A stretch of 64,000 nt of DNA from Thermanaerothrix solaris (GTDB lineage: Bacteria; Chloroflexota; Anaerolineae; Anaerolineales; Anaerolineaceae). How positions within the stretch are numbered: the stretch's first letter is position 1; each line of letters starts with the position of its first letter. The position numbers and the translations under genes were made by a program. Shown piece after piece: positions 7,445 to 15,242 of this stretch. The notes beneath the pieces were generated by a model. It searched no databases. It had not been told where the DNA came from and worked only from the letters and a program-made list of their open reading frames with translations. The DNA is taken from NCBI RefSeq assembly GCF_032334255.1, contig NZ_JAUHMF010000010.1:25876-89875 (forward strand). The letters are read 5' to 3'.

Positions 7445-8959
7445 CTAGTTAACTTTTGATCTTCGAGCCTGGCTTTCAAAAGCATTGCCTCGGGGTGGAG
7501 ATTCGTCGGGGTGAGGTTGTGAGGGGTGAGGTTGTGAGGGTGGAGGGGGAGGCGAAAAATGCCGGGACACCCGCGCCGCGAACGCCTTACCGGAGCGGTA
7601 AATTCGTCCTGGAGCCTGCAGAGCGGTATCGATACCGCTTCCGGGTAGAATTGGCTGACGCACCGATGGGAGGATGTTGGGAGCAGGGCGTCCCAGGAGT
7701 TCGGCGGGCATGAGGATCTGGGATGTGTCGCGCAAAAACGTCTCATGCAGGCCGGTAATGGACTTGATGGCCCCGGAGGCAACGAGTTGCAAGACGAAGA
7801 AAGCGGTCAAGGACATGACCAGGGCAGGGATGATGCGGAGCGGGGAGAGATCCCCCCCTACCCCACCGACAGGGGCGACCCAAGACACGGCACCCAGAAC
7901 CCGCATGACACCGCCGGTCAGGATACCCAGGATGATCGACATGAGGTAGATGTTGACGATGCGGAGGATGAGATTGCGTCCGGGGGTAAAGAACCCGGCG
8001 GGAAGTGCGGCGAAGAACAGAACGATGGCAGCGATAGCGCTGAGGTTGACGATGAAGACCACCAAACCGCAGGTAAAAACGATCAGGAAGCCGACCAAGC
8101 CGAGGAGGGCGTAAAAGAGGGACGAGAAAGCCAGGTTGACCCGACGGGTGAGGCTCTCGTCGGTTTCGAGGTTCAGGTTGATCACGTTGACGTTGCCGAT
8201 CATGGGGCCGGCGCCGAGGATAACCGTGATCTGGTAGGTATCGGGCTGAGGGAAGAACACGGCGCGGTAAACCTGGGGCAAGTTGCCGTCGATGGTATTG
8301 ACCTCATCGGGGCGTGCCATGAAAGGGTTGAGGAAGGGGGATTCAAACGCCAGGCCCTGTTCGGGATCTCCGAACACCAAGCGCATGATCGAAACCCGCA
8401 GGGCATCGAACTCCTGAACGAGATCGTAACCCAGAAAGGTGCGCACGAAGAAGAAGGCGATTAAGAAGCCCCAGAGGAAGACCTCGGCGCGCTTCCCGAC
8501 CACGCGGTGGGCCAGGTTTCCGAAAGGCAGGATAAGGAGAATACCGACAACGAAGAGCATGATGAACATCAGTCCGTTCTGGGCGTCGAAGAGCAGGCGG
8601 TCCAGGGCAGGTGGTACGACCTGCTGGATGGCCGCAAGGATATTGCGGCGCAGGGTTTCCTCCCACTCTCCCTGGACGACGAAGCGGCTGATGTGGACGA
8701 CCAGGCGTCCGGCCTGCCAGATCAGCCAGGAGATTCCGTTGGTCAGGCCGATCAATCCCTGGGCGGTGGTTCGCTTGGCAAGCAGGGTTGTGTATTCGGA
8801 GAACGGGACGCAGCGGTCCTCGTTGTAGGTACTGCGGGCGCAGTAGTTGACCTGTGAGAGCTCGTCCGGGGGCAAAGACTGGGCCCAGGAGTGGTTAACG
8901 ATCAAGGTCAGCAAGAGGGAAGTAAGCAGGATGGCGAAGAGAGACCGCCGTTGGAGCAT
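7445..8959 (-). CDS. VirB6/TrbL-like polytopic membrane protein with signal peptide
   Basis: A 504-residue protein with a cleavable-looking signal peptide (residues 1-26, ending SWAQS), an N-terminal extracytoplasmic part with Cys residues, and at least six hydrophobic helices between about 120 and 415. The C-terminal ~70 residues are Pro- and basic-rich and include SQPHPSQPHP, encoded by a short direct repeat (7508-7540). Large polytopic proteins next to VirB4/PrgI-like genes are normally the VirB6/TrbL channel component. A second such protein lies at 26614-28281. No enzymatic motif is seen. Confidence 0.7.
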   Translation of the reverse strand: MLQRRSLFAILLTSLLLTLIVNHSWAQSLPPDELSQVNYCARSTYNEDRCVPFSEYTTLLAKRTTAQGLIGLTNGISWLIWQAGRLVVHISRFVVQGEWEETLRRNILAAIQQVVPPALDRLLFDAQNGLMFIMLFVVGILLILPFGNLAHRVVGKRAEVFLWGFLIAFFFVRTFLGYDLVQEFDALRVSIMRLVFGDPEQGLAFESPFLNPFMARPDEVNTIDGNLPQVYRAVFFPQPDTYQITVILGAGPMIGNVNVINLNLETDESLTRRVNLAFSSLFYALLGLVGFLIVFTCGLVVFIVNLSAIAAIVLFFAALPAGFFTPGRNLILRIVNIYLMSIILGILTGGVMRVLGAVSWVAPVGGVGGDLSPLRIIPALVMSLTAFFVLQLVASGAIKSITGLHETFLRDTSQILMPAELLGRPAPNILPSVRQPILPGSGIDTALQAPGRIYRSGKAFAARVSRHFSPPPPPSQPHPSQPHPDESPPRGNAFESQARRSKVN

Positions 8960-8962
8960 AGA

Positions 8963-9370
8963 TCACCTCTTTTGGCCGGCGATAACGGCGAGGAGGGCCA
9001 GCACCAGGAGCAGCCCCCACAGCCACGAACGGTTGTTTGCCTCTGCCACCCGGTTGGGCTGGTCATAAGGTCGGCTCTCGGTGTCGGGAGCGAGGGTGTC
9101 CAGGCGCAGGGTCAGCGTCATGTTCTCACCGCTCCAGATCACATCGCGTTGGCCATAGGCAGAGACAGTAAGGGTTCCCCGAACGATGGGCTGTGTGGCG
9201 GGAACATCGAAGCGGCAGAGGCCGTTGGGGTTGGTACGGCAGACGAGATCGGTCGATCCGTCCTCGGTTTGGAAGCGCAGGGGCAGGTTGGCGACCGGAT
9301 TTCCAGTGGCATCCAGGATAATAACGGTCAGCACGGTGCTGATAGCGGCCAATAGGTTTAAAAACCTCAT
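8963..9370 (-). CDS. Secreted, C-terminally anchored Ig-like domain protein
   Basis: The ATG at 9370 overlaps the stop of the M23 gene (ATGA) and has GGAGGGACG upstream. The 135-residue product has an N-terminal signal segment (MRFLNLLAAISTVLTVI), one beta-sandwich-like domain (DATGNPVANLPLRFQTEDG ... LTLRLD) resembling Cna-B or Ig-like modules, and a C-terminal membrane span followed by QKR. It would display a small Ig-like domain at the outer face of the membrane beside the secretion channel. Domain assignment is from pattern only. Confidence 0.6.
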   Translation of the reverse strand: MRFLNLLAAISTVLTVIILDATGNPVANLPLRFQTEDGSTDLVCRTNPNGLCRFDVPATQPIVRGTLTVSAYGQRDVIWSGENMTLTLRLDTLAPDTESRPYDQPNRVAEANNRSWLWGLLLVLALLAVIAGQKR

Positions 9371-10227
9371 CGTCCCTCCTGGATACCCTGATTCCAATCG
9401 TAGTTGTCACATCCAAGAGTAGGTCCTGGATCGATAGCGCCGTGGGGCCCGTTGATCTGGTAGTGCAGGTGAGAACCGGTGGAGTTGCCGGTGTTATCGA
9501 CATGTCCGATCACCTGGCCCTTACGGACGATCTGTCCCTGGGAGACCGTAGCATCCATGAGGTGCATGTAGGTTGCCTTCCAGGGCAGGGGTTCGCCGCA
9601 GTAGTCATCGATCTGGCCGTTGCCGTTGAGGTCGGCCTGGACCTCGGACTCGCACACATGGAGGCAGGACTGCAGGAGGCGGTCGCCGTCGAGGTCGATG
9701 CCGACGGCTGTTTCACAGATCGGGGCCAGGGCCTGGAGTTGGACGAAGTTGCCCATGCCGTAGTTGTAGCCCGGCGGGTCAGAAGATACGGCCTGGACGA
9801 CGCGGGAAAACGCGGTTGCCAGGACCGGTGCTCCTTCGATCAGGTTGGCCTTTCCGTTAGGGAGGATTTTTTTAGCAAAGTCCATGCCCCAGTGGGTGAA
9901 GCCGTTCATCTCGCGGGTATAGTTAGGGCTGCAGAAATAGGCAGAGATGATACTCCAATCACAGGGATAAAAGTCGAGCGGCCAACCCTGGAAGGGGTTA
10001 TCGGGGAAATACTGATTGATGTTGTTACAGGATCCGCCGGATGGCGGTGAACCGGCGTTGGTATAACCCGCCAGTGGGGTACCCAAAACGGGGACATAGG
10101 ACACGCCGGAGACGGTCGCGGAGGTCATACCGAAGACCGAGGCAAAGCAGAGGAGGATGGGCAAAGCGATCAGGGCAAGGGCAATCATCAGGATTCGGCG
10201 GCGCTTACGGCGGTTGAGTAAGAACAT
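9367..10227 (-). CDS. M23-family peptidoglycan endopeptidase, membrane-anchored (first copy)
   Basis: A 286-residue protein with a basic N-terminus and one uncleaved membrane span (residues 13-34), then an extracytoplasmic LytM/M23 metallopeptidase. The zinc ligands are visible: His112 and Asp116 in HWGMD, and His253/His255 in SHLHYQI; His222 (YMHL) is the likely catalytic partner. An insertion at about residues 176-210 contains DLDGD and DLNGNGQIDD, EF-hand or dockerin-like calcium loops flanked by cysteines, which is unusual for M23. Such enzymes open the cell wall for the conjugation channel. A second M23 protein is at 22304-22993. Confidence 0.85.
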   Translation of the reverse strand: MFLLNRRKRRRILMIALALIALPILLCFASVFGMTSATVSGVSYVPVLGTPLAGYTNAGSPPSGGSCNNINQYFPDNPFQGWPLDFYPCDWSIISAYFCSPNYTREMNGFTHWGMDFAKKILPNGKANLIEGAPVLATAFSRVVQAVSSDPPGYNYGMGNFVQLQALAPICETAVGIDLDGDRLLQSCLHVCESEVQADLNGNGQIDDYCGEPLPWKATYMHLMDATVSQGQIVRKGQVIGHVDNTGNSTGSHLHYQINGPHGAIDPGPTLGCDNYDWNQGIQEGR

Positions 10228-10230
10228 GGG

Positions 10231-10824
10231 TCACGGTAAACGCACGGGGAGGACAGGAGGATTGATGCGGATCTCAAGGGTATTGCTGTTCCCCGCATTG
10301 GTGATTCCGGGCTGATAGATGCGTGTGATTTGGAAGTAAGGGAGGTCGACGTAGAAGACCTTGCCCTCGGGCAGGCAGAACTCGGCCTTGCCGTCCCGGG
10401 CGTAGGCGGTACCGAGGCGCGAGAAGGTACTGTCGGTTAGAATGATCTGAACGCCGCTGATGGCCTCGCCCGGCGATGGCATTTCATCCCGGTTGTCGTC
10501 GCTGTAGACAATGACGACCAGAGAGGACTTGCAGTCCGGATGTAACCCGCCGATGCCGGTGGAGGCAGGAAGCGCGGTAAGCGGGGTGGGAAGAAGGGCA
10601 GGAAGAGGAGATGGGGTAAGGGTTGGCAACAGGGTTGGTATGGAGGTTGCCGATGGGGAAGGTAAAAGTGCCGCCATGTCACGGGTTGGGGTCGTTGTAG
10701 GCGGGGGTAGCGGTTTAGCCTCAGGGGGTCCGAGCCTGAAGGCGACGAAGAGGTAAACGGCCACGAGCACCAAACCGGTGCCGAAAACGGCCGCGGTTCG
10801 CTGGGCGTTACCGGCGCGGTCCAC
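10231..10824 (-). CDS. Membrane-anchored protein with Pro/Thr linker and SdrD-like B domain
   Basis: The GTG at 10824 has GGAGG five bases upstream and lies inside the end of the preceding gene. The 197-residue protein has a membrane span at residues 11-32, a Pro/Thr/Ser-rich linker (about 36-90), and a C-terminal beta domain: VVIVYSDDNRDEMPSPGEAI, then VQIILTD and EFCLPEG, the signature of SdrD-B/Cna-B repeats with a calcium-loop-like DDNRDE. It is probably an extracellular structural component exposed at the surface beside the M23 enzyme. Confidence 0.65.
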   Translation of the reverse strand: MDRAGNAQRTAAVFGTGLVLVAVYLFVAFRLGPPEAKPLPPPTTTPTRDMAALLPSPSATSIPTLLPTLTPSPLPALLPTPLTALPASTGIGGLHPDCKSSLVVIVYSDDNRDEMPSPGEAISGVQIILTDSTFSRLGTAYARDGKAEFCLPEGKVFYVDLPYFQITRIYQPGITNAGNSNTLEIRINPPVLPVRLP

Positions 10825-11020
10825 GCGATCCTCCGAGCAGTTTGGAAAGAATGGCGACCAGCAGGAGCAAGGCGATGATCAAGCGGTATTGATAGAGAAA
10901 GATCAGCGCTCCCGGCGCAAACGTAGCGAGGAGCAGTCCGATCAACACCAGGATCGCAATACCGACGAAGGTATTGACGAGCAGGCCTACAGCCCTGAAG
11001 ACAAAGTGCTTCTCCTGCAT
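10808..11020 (-). CDS. Two-pass small membrane protein, 70 aa
   Basis: A hydrophobic protein with two long membrane helices (about residues 9-35 and 40-62) and a basic tail (GGSRGPRR). The start ATG at 11020 lacks a clear Shine-Dalgarno; instead TATAAT (11034-11029) sits eight bases upstream, hinting at a very short or leaderless transcript. It overlaps the next gene by 17 bases. No family recognised; probably a subunit of the secretion apparatus. Confidence 0.55.
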   Translation of the reverse strand: MQEKHFVFRAVGLLVNTFVGIAILVLIGLLLATFAPGALIFLYQYRLIIALLLLVAILSKLLGGSRGPRR

Positions 11021-11065
11021 TGATTATCATTATAAGGATTTCGGCGGGCAATTTCTCAAATGGTG

Positions 11066-11236
11066 TCAGATCGTTGCCAGGAGGATCAAGAGGATGGCAG
11101 TGGCGGTCATAGCCATGGCCACCGAGAACGGCTCAAGCAAGGGGGCTAACGTGTGTTCGTCCCTCGGCAACCGCAGTGAAATCCCCCACAAGACCAGAAA
11201 AAAGACGAAAAAGATGGCAAGGGTGGTTCTGGTCAT
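11066..11236 (-). CDS. Two-pass small membrane protein, 56 aa
   Basis: The frame MTRTTLAIFFVFFLVLWGIS then LRLPRDEHTLAPLLEP then a second hydrophobic helix (MAMTATAILLILLATI) gives a 56-residue protein from the ATG at 11236. AGGAT lies nine bases upstream. A longer frame in this phase is open to about 11575, but it overlaps the upstream membrane protein and has a non-coding composition. Position and topology suggest a small secretion subunit; no homologue recognised. Confidence 0.5.
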   Translation of the reverse strand: MTRTTLAIFFVFFLVLWGISLRLPRDEHTLAPLLEPFSVAMAMTATAILLILLATI

Positions 11237-11298
11237 CTGGACATATCCTGAGAGGATTGAAGGGCAAAAGAAATCCGTCGGCAAGAGCCGACGGGGGA

Positions 11299-11811
11299 TC
11301 AGCGCAGGATGCGCGTTGGCGCTTCGGGTTCGATCTGTCGCGTCATGCGGGTAGCCCGGACGGGCAAACCGCGCAGGATCAGGGCACCGACCAAAAGAAG
11401 CCGGGTGCTGAACACCAGCACGGCGGCCACAATGGGCACGGTACGCTGAACAACCTCTTTGCCGACAACAGCAGCGCCCTGGATGGTGTGATTGACCACC
11501 AACAGCGACACCGACCACCAGGTAAGCACGGCATTCACGGCGGCGGCCAAGGCCCAGACGCCGAAAAGAAGCCACACGGCGGTCGTGTCAGCCTCATCTT
11601 CCGGGATAAAGAGGCGGGCGACACCGGCAAAGTCGATGGCGCACAAGGCCAGCGAGAGCAGTACCGCCCACACGGCCCCACTGCCCTGCCGACCCAAAAT
11701 GTCCCGGAGGGCCTCAAGGGTCGTGCCGTAGTTGAACACCTCGAAACCGGCAATGCCGACAATGAACAGGGCCAGCGTCCAGACTTTGGGATCACGCAAA
11801 TTCAGGCGCAT
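11299..11811 (-). CDS. Four-pass membrane protein, 170 aa
   Basis: First gene of the left secretion operon. The ATG at 11811 has GGAGG four bases upstream, and a promoter with a dyad precedes it (11832-11877). About four membrane helices are visible (residues 10-27, 42-62, 75-97, 118-140), with a cytoplasmic Arg-rich C-terminus (RGLPVRATRMTRQIEPEAPT). I recognise no family; the gene may encode an inner-membrane assembly factor of the machine. Confidence 0.65.
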   Translation of the reverse strand: MRLNLRDPKVWTLALFIVGIAGFEVFNYGTTLEALRDILGRQGSGAVWAVLLSLALCAIDFAGVARLFIPEDEADTTAVWLLFGVWALAAAVNAVLTWWSVSLLVVNHTIQGAAVVGKEVVQRTVPIVAAVLVFSTRLLLVGALILRGLPVRATRMTRQIEPEAPTRILR

Positions 11812-11831
11812 ACAACCTCCAAAAAAATAAC

Positions 11832-11849
11832 ATGATACGTTGGTATCAT
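11832..11849. promoter_or_regulatory. 18-bp dyad over the T4SS operon start site
   Basis: ATGATAC-GTTG-GTATCAT is a perfect inverted repeat with seven-base arms. It overlaps the predicted transcription start of the minus-strand secretion operon, as expected for a repressor operator. The protein that binds is unknown; AbiEi is divergently encoded but its own promoter carries an unrelated dyad. Confidence 0.5.
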
Positions 11850-11877
11850 ATTATCATAACTGCAAAAATGATTTCAA
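11850..11877 (-). promoter_or_regulatory. Promoter of the left secretion operon
   Basis: On the minus strand TTGAAA (11877-11872), 16 bases, then GATAAT (11855-11850), five of six matches to each sigma-70 hexamer. Transcription would start near 11843 and enter the gene at 11811. This looks like the main promoter for the run of genes ending near 3158. Confidence 0.55.
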
Positions 11878-11907
11878 CCACTTTTTCATCTTCAAATATT
11901 TTTCTTG

Positions 11908-11936
11908 TTGCAAATTTGTGTGCAAAAAGTTAAAAT
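11908..11936 (+). promoter_or_regulatory. Promoter of the AbiE toxin-antitoxin operon
   Basis: TTGCAA (11908-11913), a 17-base spacer and TAAAAT (11931-11936) make a plausible sigma-70 promoter reading into abiEi. Its spacer is almost exactly one arm of a long inverted repeat (11915-11929), so a bound dimer would block polymerase. Confidence 0.55.
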
Positions 11937-11959
11937 AAATTTATCTTTTTGCACACAAA
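11915..11959. promoter_or_regulatory. Long inverted repeat, probable AbiEi operator
   Basis: Two perfect 15-base arms, TTTGTGTGCAAAAAG (11915-11929) and its complement (11945-11959), separated by 15 AT-rich bases; allowing one mismatch the arms extend to about 20. One arm covers the promoter spacer, the other lies just after the predicted start site and ends eight bases before the ATG. AbiEi antitoxins are known to repress their own operon by binding inverted repeats in the promoter, so this is the likely site. Confidence 0.6.
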
Positions 11960-11967
11960 AAGAAAAA

Positions 11968-12531
11968 ATGATTGAAGAAATCCTCTACGACATCATTTAC
12001 GATCAAAGCGGCTACTTTTCCGCCCGTCAAGCGCGAGACGCGGGGATCCCCTATCCCCTTCTCTCGCACTACGTCAAAAGCGGCAAGATCGAGCGCGTGC
12101 GTCATGGGGTTTACCGCCTGACCTATTTCCCCGAGACGCCGTATGCCGATTTCTTCATTGCCTGGCTGTCAGCAGGAGACAAGGCGGTGATTTCGCACCA
12201 GAGCGCCCTGTTCCTCTACGGTCTCACGGATCTGATGCCGGTCGAGATTGATCTCACGGTGCCGCGCACGGCCTCACGTCGTCTTGCGGGGGTTCGCCTG
12301 CACACGGCGCGCCTTGATCCAGAAGAGATCACCCGGCGAGAGGGACTGCCGGTGACCACCCTACCGCGCACGCTGATCGATCTGGTACGCTCCGGGACCC
12401 CTGTGGAATGGATCGAGCAGGCCGTACGTCAGGCGCTGGAGCGAGGTCTGATCAGCCGGAACAGGCTGTATCAGATCGTTGAAGCGCGGGGTGGAAAAGC
12501 GGCCAGGGTTATTCTGCCTTTATTGGGGTAA
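11968..12531 (+). CDS. abiEi: AbiEi-family antitoxin (wHTH repressor)
   Basis: A 187-residue plus-strand protein. Residues 1-60 form a winged helix-turn-helix (EEILYDIIYDQSGYFSARQA then GIPYPLLSHYVKSGKIERV and HGVYRLTYFPE), the N-terminal domain of AbiEi-type antitoxins; the C-terminal domain (ISHQSALFLYGL ... VTTLPRTLIDLV) is the usual AbiEi dimer/antitoxin region. The ATG at 11968 follows a purine run rather than a clear Shine-Dalgarno. The gene ends two bases before the toxin. AbiEi neutralises the nucleotidyltransferase toxin in a type IV (non-contact) manner and represses the operon. The module would stabilise the element or protect against phages. Confidence 0.9.
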   Translation: MIEEILYDIIYDQSGYFSARQARDAGIPYPLLSHYVKSGKIERVRHGVYRLTYFPETPYADFFIAWLSAGDKAVISHQSALFLYGLTDLMPVEIDLTVPRTASRRLAGVRLHTARLDPEEITRREGLPVTTLPRTLIDLVRSGTPVEWIEQAVRQALERGLISRNRLYQIVEARGGKAARVILPLLG

Positions 12532-12533
12532 GC

Positions 12534-13409
12534 GTGAAGTATAAGAGCGGTGATGATTTCCGTCGTGCGCTGGAAGAGCGCCTGCGCCGGATGAGCCTCG
12601 ACTCGGGTACGCCAATCCTGCGTTTGCGCAAAGCCGTAGCGTTTGAGCGCTTCCTGGCCCGCCTGATCAAAGCGCAGCCCCAGGATTGGGTGCTGAAGGG
12701 TGGATTCATGATCCAGTTGCGCCTTGGTGGGCAGTCACGCGTGACCAAGGACATCGACCTGCTCTTCCGACAGGCGTTAGACACCGATGAGGTTCACCAG
12801 CAGCTGGTTGAAGCCGCCGCGTTGGACCTGGGAGACTGGTTTGGATTCAACGTTGCTTACCCTTCCCAAAGCGGGACCCATCTTCGCTTTGAGGTGGAGT
12901 GTTTTTTAGGTGGCCGTCGTTTTGAGGTCTTTCCGTTGGACGTAGGCACGGGCGATCTCCTGGTGGGAGAGGTTGAGCATCTCTGTGCTCCGCCGCTTCT
13001 GGATTTTGCGGACATTGAACCGGTCTCGATCCCGTCCTATCCCGTTTCCCAACAGATTGCCGAGAAGGTTCATGCGCTCACCCGTCCCTATGCGACGGGC
13101 GGAAGCAGTCGGGTGAAAGATGCGGTGGACATCCTTCTTTTGGCGGGACAGAGCCATCTGCGGAGAGAAGACCTGTTTCAGGCGCTGGCGGTCACCTTTG
13201 AAGTGCGCCAAACTCACCCGCTTCCGGTTTGCTTTCCCGATTTGCCTAAAGACTGGCAACGCTCTTTGAGGGAGGAAGCCGAGAAAACGGGGCTCGGAGA
13301 GATCACCCTGGAAGAGGCCGATCAACGGCTCAAGGCTTTTCTCGATCCCGTTTTTGGTCAGAGGCCTCAAGGGAACACGTGGGATCCACTTCGCTGGGAG
13401 TGGTGTTGA
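12534..13409 (+). CDS. abiEii: AbiEii-family nucleotidyltransferase toxin
   Basis: A 291-residue protein starting at the GTG at 12534, two bases after the antitoxin stop. The DUF1814/AbiEii nucleotidyltransferase signature is present: LKGGFMIQLR with the Gly-Gly pair (residues 56-57), then SRVTKDIDLLF with Asp73 and Asp75 as metal ligands. A conserved middle motif (YPVSQQIAEKVHAL) and an Arg/Lys-containing C-terminal helical half follow. Members transfer nucleotides to RNA, in some cases tRNA acceptor ends, and stop growth. All catalytic residues appear intact, so the module is probably functional. Its end faces the minus-strand gene at 13412 with no terminator between. Confidence 0.9.
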   Translation: MKYKSGDDFRRALEERLRRMSLDSGTPILRLRKAVAFERFLARLIKAQPQDWVLKGGFMIQLRLGGQSRVTKDIDLLFRQALDTDEVHQQLVEAAALDLGDWFGFNVAYPSQSGTHLRFEVECFLGGRRFEVFPLDVGTGDLLVGEVEHLCAPPLLDFADIEPVSIPSYPVSQQIAEKVHALTRPYATGGSSRVKDAVDILLLAGQSHLRREDLFQALAVTFEVRQTHPLPVCFPDLPKDWQRSLREEAEKTGLGEITLEEADQRLKAFLDPVFGQRPQGNTWDPLRWEWC

Positions 13410-13411
13410 GG

Positions 13412-13738
13412 CTATTCCAGGTACGCCTGTGGCCAGGGCTTGTTGAGTTCCTGCTCGAACCAGGCGTTGAATTCCTGGTTGAAGCGTGCGGTAGCGGTAA
13501 ATGCCGGGCCGGACACAATATCGTGGTGACTTGGAAATGAGATTACATGCTGCCAACCGCAGGCTTTAGCGAAGGGGAAAAGATAGCTGTTCTCCCCGGG
13601 CAAGGCGTATTCGCCATTCTTCTCGAAGACGTGCTGCTGATAGCCGGAGGTAACCAGGGACGGTGATGCCGTGATCCAGGGGGAGTAATCAAAGAGATAA
13701 GCCTGACGTTCCTCGTCCCAGCCAATGAGGTTTTTCAT
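13412..13738 (-). CDS. Hypothetical protein, 108 aa
   Basis: The preferred start is the ATG at 13738, which has GGAG six bases upstream; another ATG lies four codons earlier. The aromatic-rich product (MKNLIGWDEERQAYLFDYSP...) has no recognisable domain. The gene overlaps the upstream one by about 50 bases and converges with abiEii. Together with the genes up to 16369 it belongs to a cluster of unknown small soluble proteins. Confidence 0.6.
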   Translation of the reverse strand: MKNLIGWDEERQAYLFDYSPWITASPSLVTSGYQQHVFEKNGEYALPGENSYLFPFAKACGWQHVISFPSHHDIVSGPAFTATARFNQEFNAWFEQELNKPWPQAYLE

Positions 13739-14015
13739 AACGTGCTCCATGGTTCAAAAGGTAATCGATCAGCGGATCATACTCGCCGTACAATTCTGCT
13801 CGTCGAACAAGATCCGCGACAGAGTTATCCCAGAGGCCTGCATTCTCCAGACAATGCTGTACTTCCTCGATCCAGATGCTCCGTCCATAGCGTCTGCCCT
13901 TGCGGTAGGCATTTTGAGCCGCCACGAAGGCGGCCTGAATGTAGTTGCCGTTTTCCAGGTATAGCAGGTATAGTTGGAAACGCTCAATGTGGTTCATCTG
14001 TTCGGCGCAGTTCAC
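13689..14015 (-). CDS. Hypothetical helical protein, 108 aa
   Basis: The GTG at 14015 overlaps the preceding stop as GTGA, so I take it as the start; an ATG six codons later (13997) is possible. The product is helical (RFQLYLLYLENGNYIQAAFV then RKGRRYGRSIWIEEVQHCLE) and resembles a single repeat of a TPR-like or plasmid-encoded helical protein, without a firm match. Confidence 0.55.
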   Translation of the reverse strand: MNCAEQMNHIERFQLYLLYLENGNYIQAAFVAAQNAYRKGRRYGRSIWIEEVQHCLENAGLWDNSVADLVRRAELYGEYDPLIDYLLNHGARYEKPHWLGRGTSGLSL

Positions 14016-14365
14016 CAATCGCGAGGATCTAAAGCCATGGTAAGATCGTCGTCGCCGGCCTCGCCCATGCGGGTAAGGTTCACCCAGCCCCCAACCCGTT
14101 GTGCCATCCAGACGGCAACGGGGTGGGTATGGGCATCTGGACCATAGCAAACGGCGCGCTGGACGATCTTGACAACCCCACCCTCCCCCATTGGGATACG
14201 GTAAGGAACGAGACGATCCGGGCGGTCGAGATAAACCACAAGGGTTCCATCGGCATCTACTGTGGGGGGCGCGTCAGTGATCACGCCGCCAGAGTGATCT
14301 GGGCGTGACCAGGGGGGATTTGCCTTGAGATAGGCAGCACCCAGTAATTCTTCTTCATCCTTCAT
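14012..14365 (-). CDS. Hypothetical protein, 117 aa
   Basis: Starts at the ATG at 14365 with GGAGG seven bases upstream; the same ATG overlaps the upstream stop (ATGA). Acidic protein, predicted mostly beta (GTLVVYLDRPDRLVPYRIPM, GGVVKIVQRAVCYGPDAH). It could be a small beta-barrel or head-like accessory protein, but nothing specific is recognisable. Confidence 0.6.
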   Translation of the reverse strand: MKDEEELLGAAYLKANPPWSRPDHSGGVITDAPPTVDADGTLVVYLDRPDRLVPYRIPMGEGGVVKIVQRAVCYGPDAHTHPVAVWMAQRVGGWVNLTRMGEAGDDDLTMALDPRDW

Positions 14366-14610
14366 GGTTGTTCCTCCGACGACATGATTTCGCGGTAGGT
14401 CGTGCAATCGAAGGTTTGCGTGCGTGCCAGGGTTACGAACAATCGTCCGATATGGCCAATGCGCTCGACCGCGATTGCCTCTGCCTGGGCAACGGGGTAA
14501 CGTTGGAGCATAGAGACGAGGAAAGGATACCAGGCGCGATAGAGCACAGCGGCGCTTGGATTGTGCAGTTCTTCCACCAAGAAGCGGGCTCCGTTATCGG
14601 CGTTGTTCAT
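14362..14610 (-). CDS. Small helical hypothetical protein, 82 aa
   Basis: The ATG at 14610 overlaps the stop of the previous gene (TGATG), a re-initiation arrangement. The 82-residue product is helical with several aromatic residues (AAVLYRAWYPFLVSMLQRYP). No domain recognised. Confidence 0.6.
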   Translation of the reverse strand: MNNADNGARFLVEELHNPSAAVLYRAWYPFLVSMLQRYPVAQAEAIAVERIGHIGRLFVTLARTQTFDCTTYREIMSSEEQP

Positions 14611-14948
14611 CAATTGTAAAACTCCAGATCTTTGATATCCACGATAATTTCGACGATCTCGCCGTCGAAGTTTGTTGCACGAATGCGCGCGACAGTTGCC
14701 GGCGGCGTTGGGGTAGAAAAGTCTTCGGCAACCTCGGCCTGGTTGTAGATTTCGAGGACCTCAACATCCTGCGGGGCCGGGACGGCATGTCGTCTCAGGA
14801 TGGAGCGCGTTTTTTCGTCCCATGATCTGGACCGAAGTTCCTCGATGAGACGCCGACCCTCGGGAGTTTTGGCGCTGGCCATGAGGGCATTCCAATCCTC
14901 AAGGCCGGAGCCGTAGGGGATCTGTGGGAAAAGCAGTTGCGCCCTCAT
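14610..14948 (-). CDS. Hypothetical protein, 112 aa
   Basis: A 112-residue soluble protein (MRAQLLFPQIPYGSGLEDWN...) with an N-terminal helical region rich in Arg/Glu and a C-terminal beta part (DFSTPTPPATVARIRATNF, EIVEIIVDIKDLEFYN). It lies three bases downstream of its neighbour. Function unknown. Confidence 0.6.
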   Translation of the reverse strand: MRAQLLFPQIPYGSGLEDWNALMASAKTPEGRRLIEELRSRSWDEKTRSILRRHAVPAPQDVEVLEIYNQAEVAEDFSTPTPPATVARIRATNFDGEIVEIIVDIKDLEFYN

Positions 14949-14951
14949 GGA

Positions 14952-15182
14952 TCACTCGGCGGACGTGATGAGATTTTCGAGGACCTTGCGCTTGAAGTCA
15001 TCGTAGTTCTCAGCGTCGCGCTCGGCGAAGCGCAGGGCGACCAAGAGGCGGAAGTCCTGATCGGAGACGGCTCCGTCGGGCAGATCGATAACGCCAAACG
15101 GATCGTTGCAAAAGGCGTTGTAGAGTGGGGCTAAGTGTGACAAACCGTTATCGTTCAGGTAGCGGACCGGAAAATCGGACAT
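14952..15182 (-). CDS. Small acidic hypothetical protein, 76 aa
   Basis: Starts at the ATG at 15182, nine bases after AAAGGAGA. Acidic, helical product (MSDFPVRYLNDNGLSHLAPL...). A gap of 60 bases separates it from the upstream gene, so a promoter may lie there, but I could not find a convincing one. Confidence 0.6.
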   Translation of the reverse strand: MSDFPVRYLNDNGLSHLAPLYNAFCNDPFGVIDLPDGAVSDQDFRLLVALRFAERDAENYDDFKRKVLENLITSAE

Positions 15183-15242
15183 AGTGCATGATCTCCTTTC
15201 ATATCCAGCAGATTTGCGATTGAGATTTTGAAAACAACGACA

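Noticed and set aside
7508..7540. Direct repeat considered as an attachment site
   Set aside because: It is a short in-frame repeat coding for SQPHPSQPHP inside a Pro-rich tail, with no integrase nearby.
11905..11967. Upstream extension of AbiEi from a TTG at 11905
   Set aside because: It would run through the promoter and operator; the protein family begins at the ATG at 11968.
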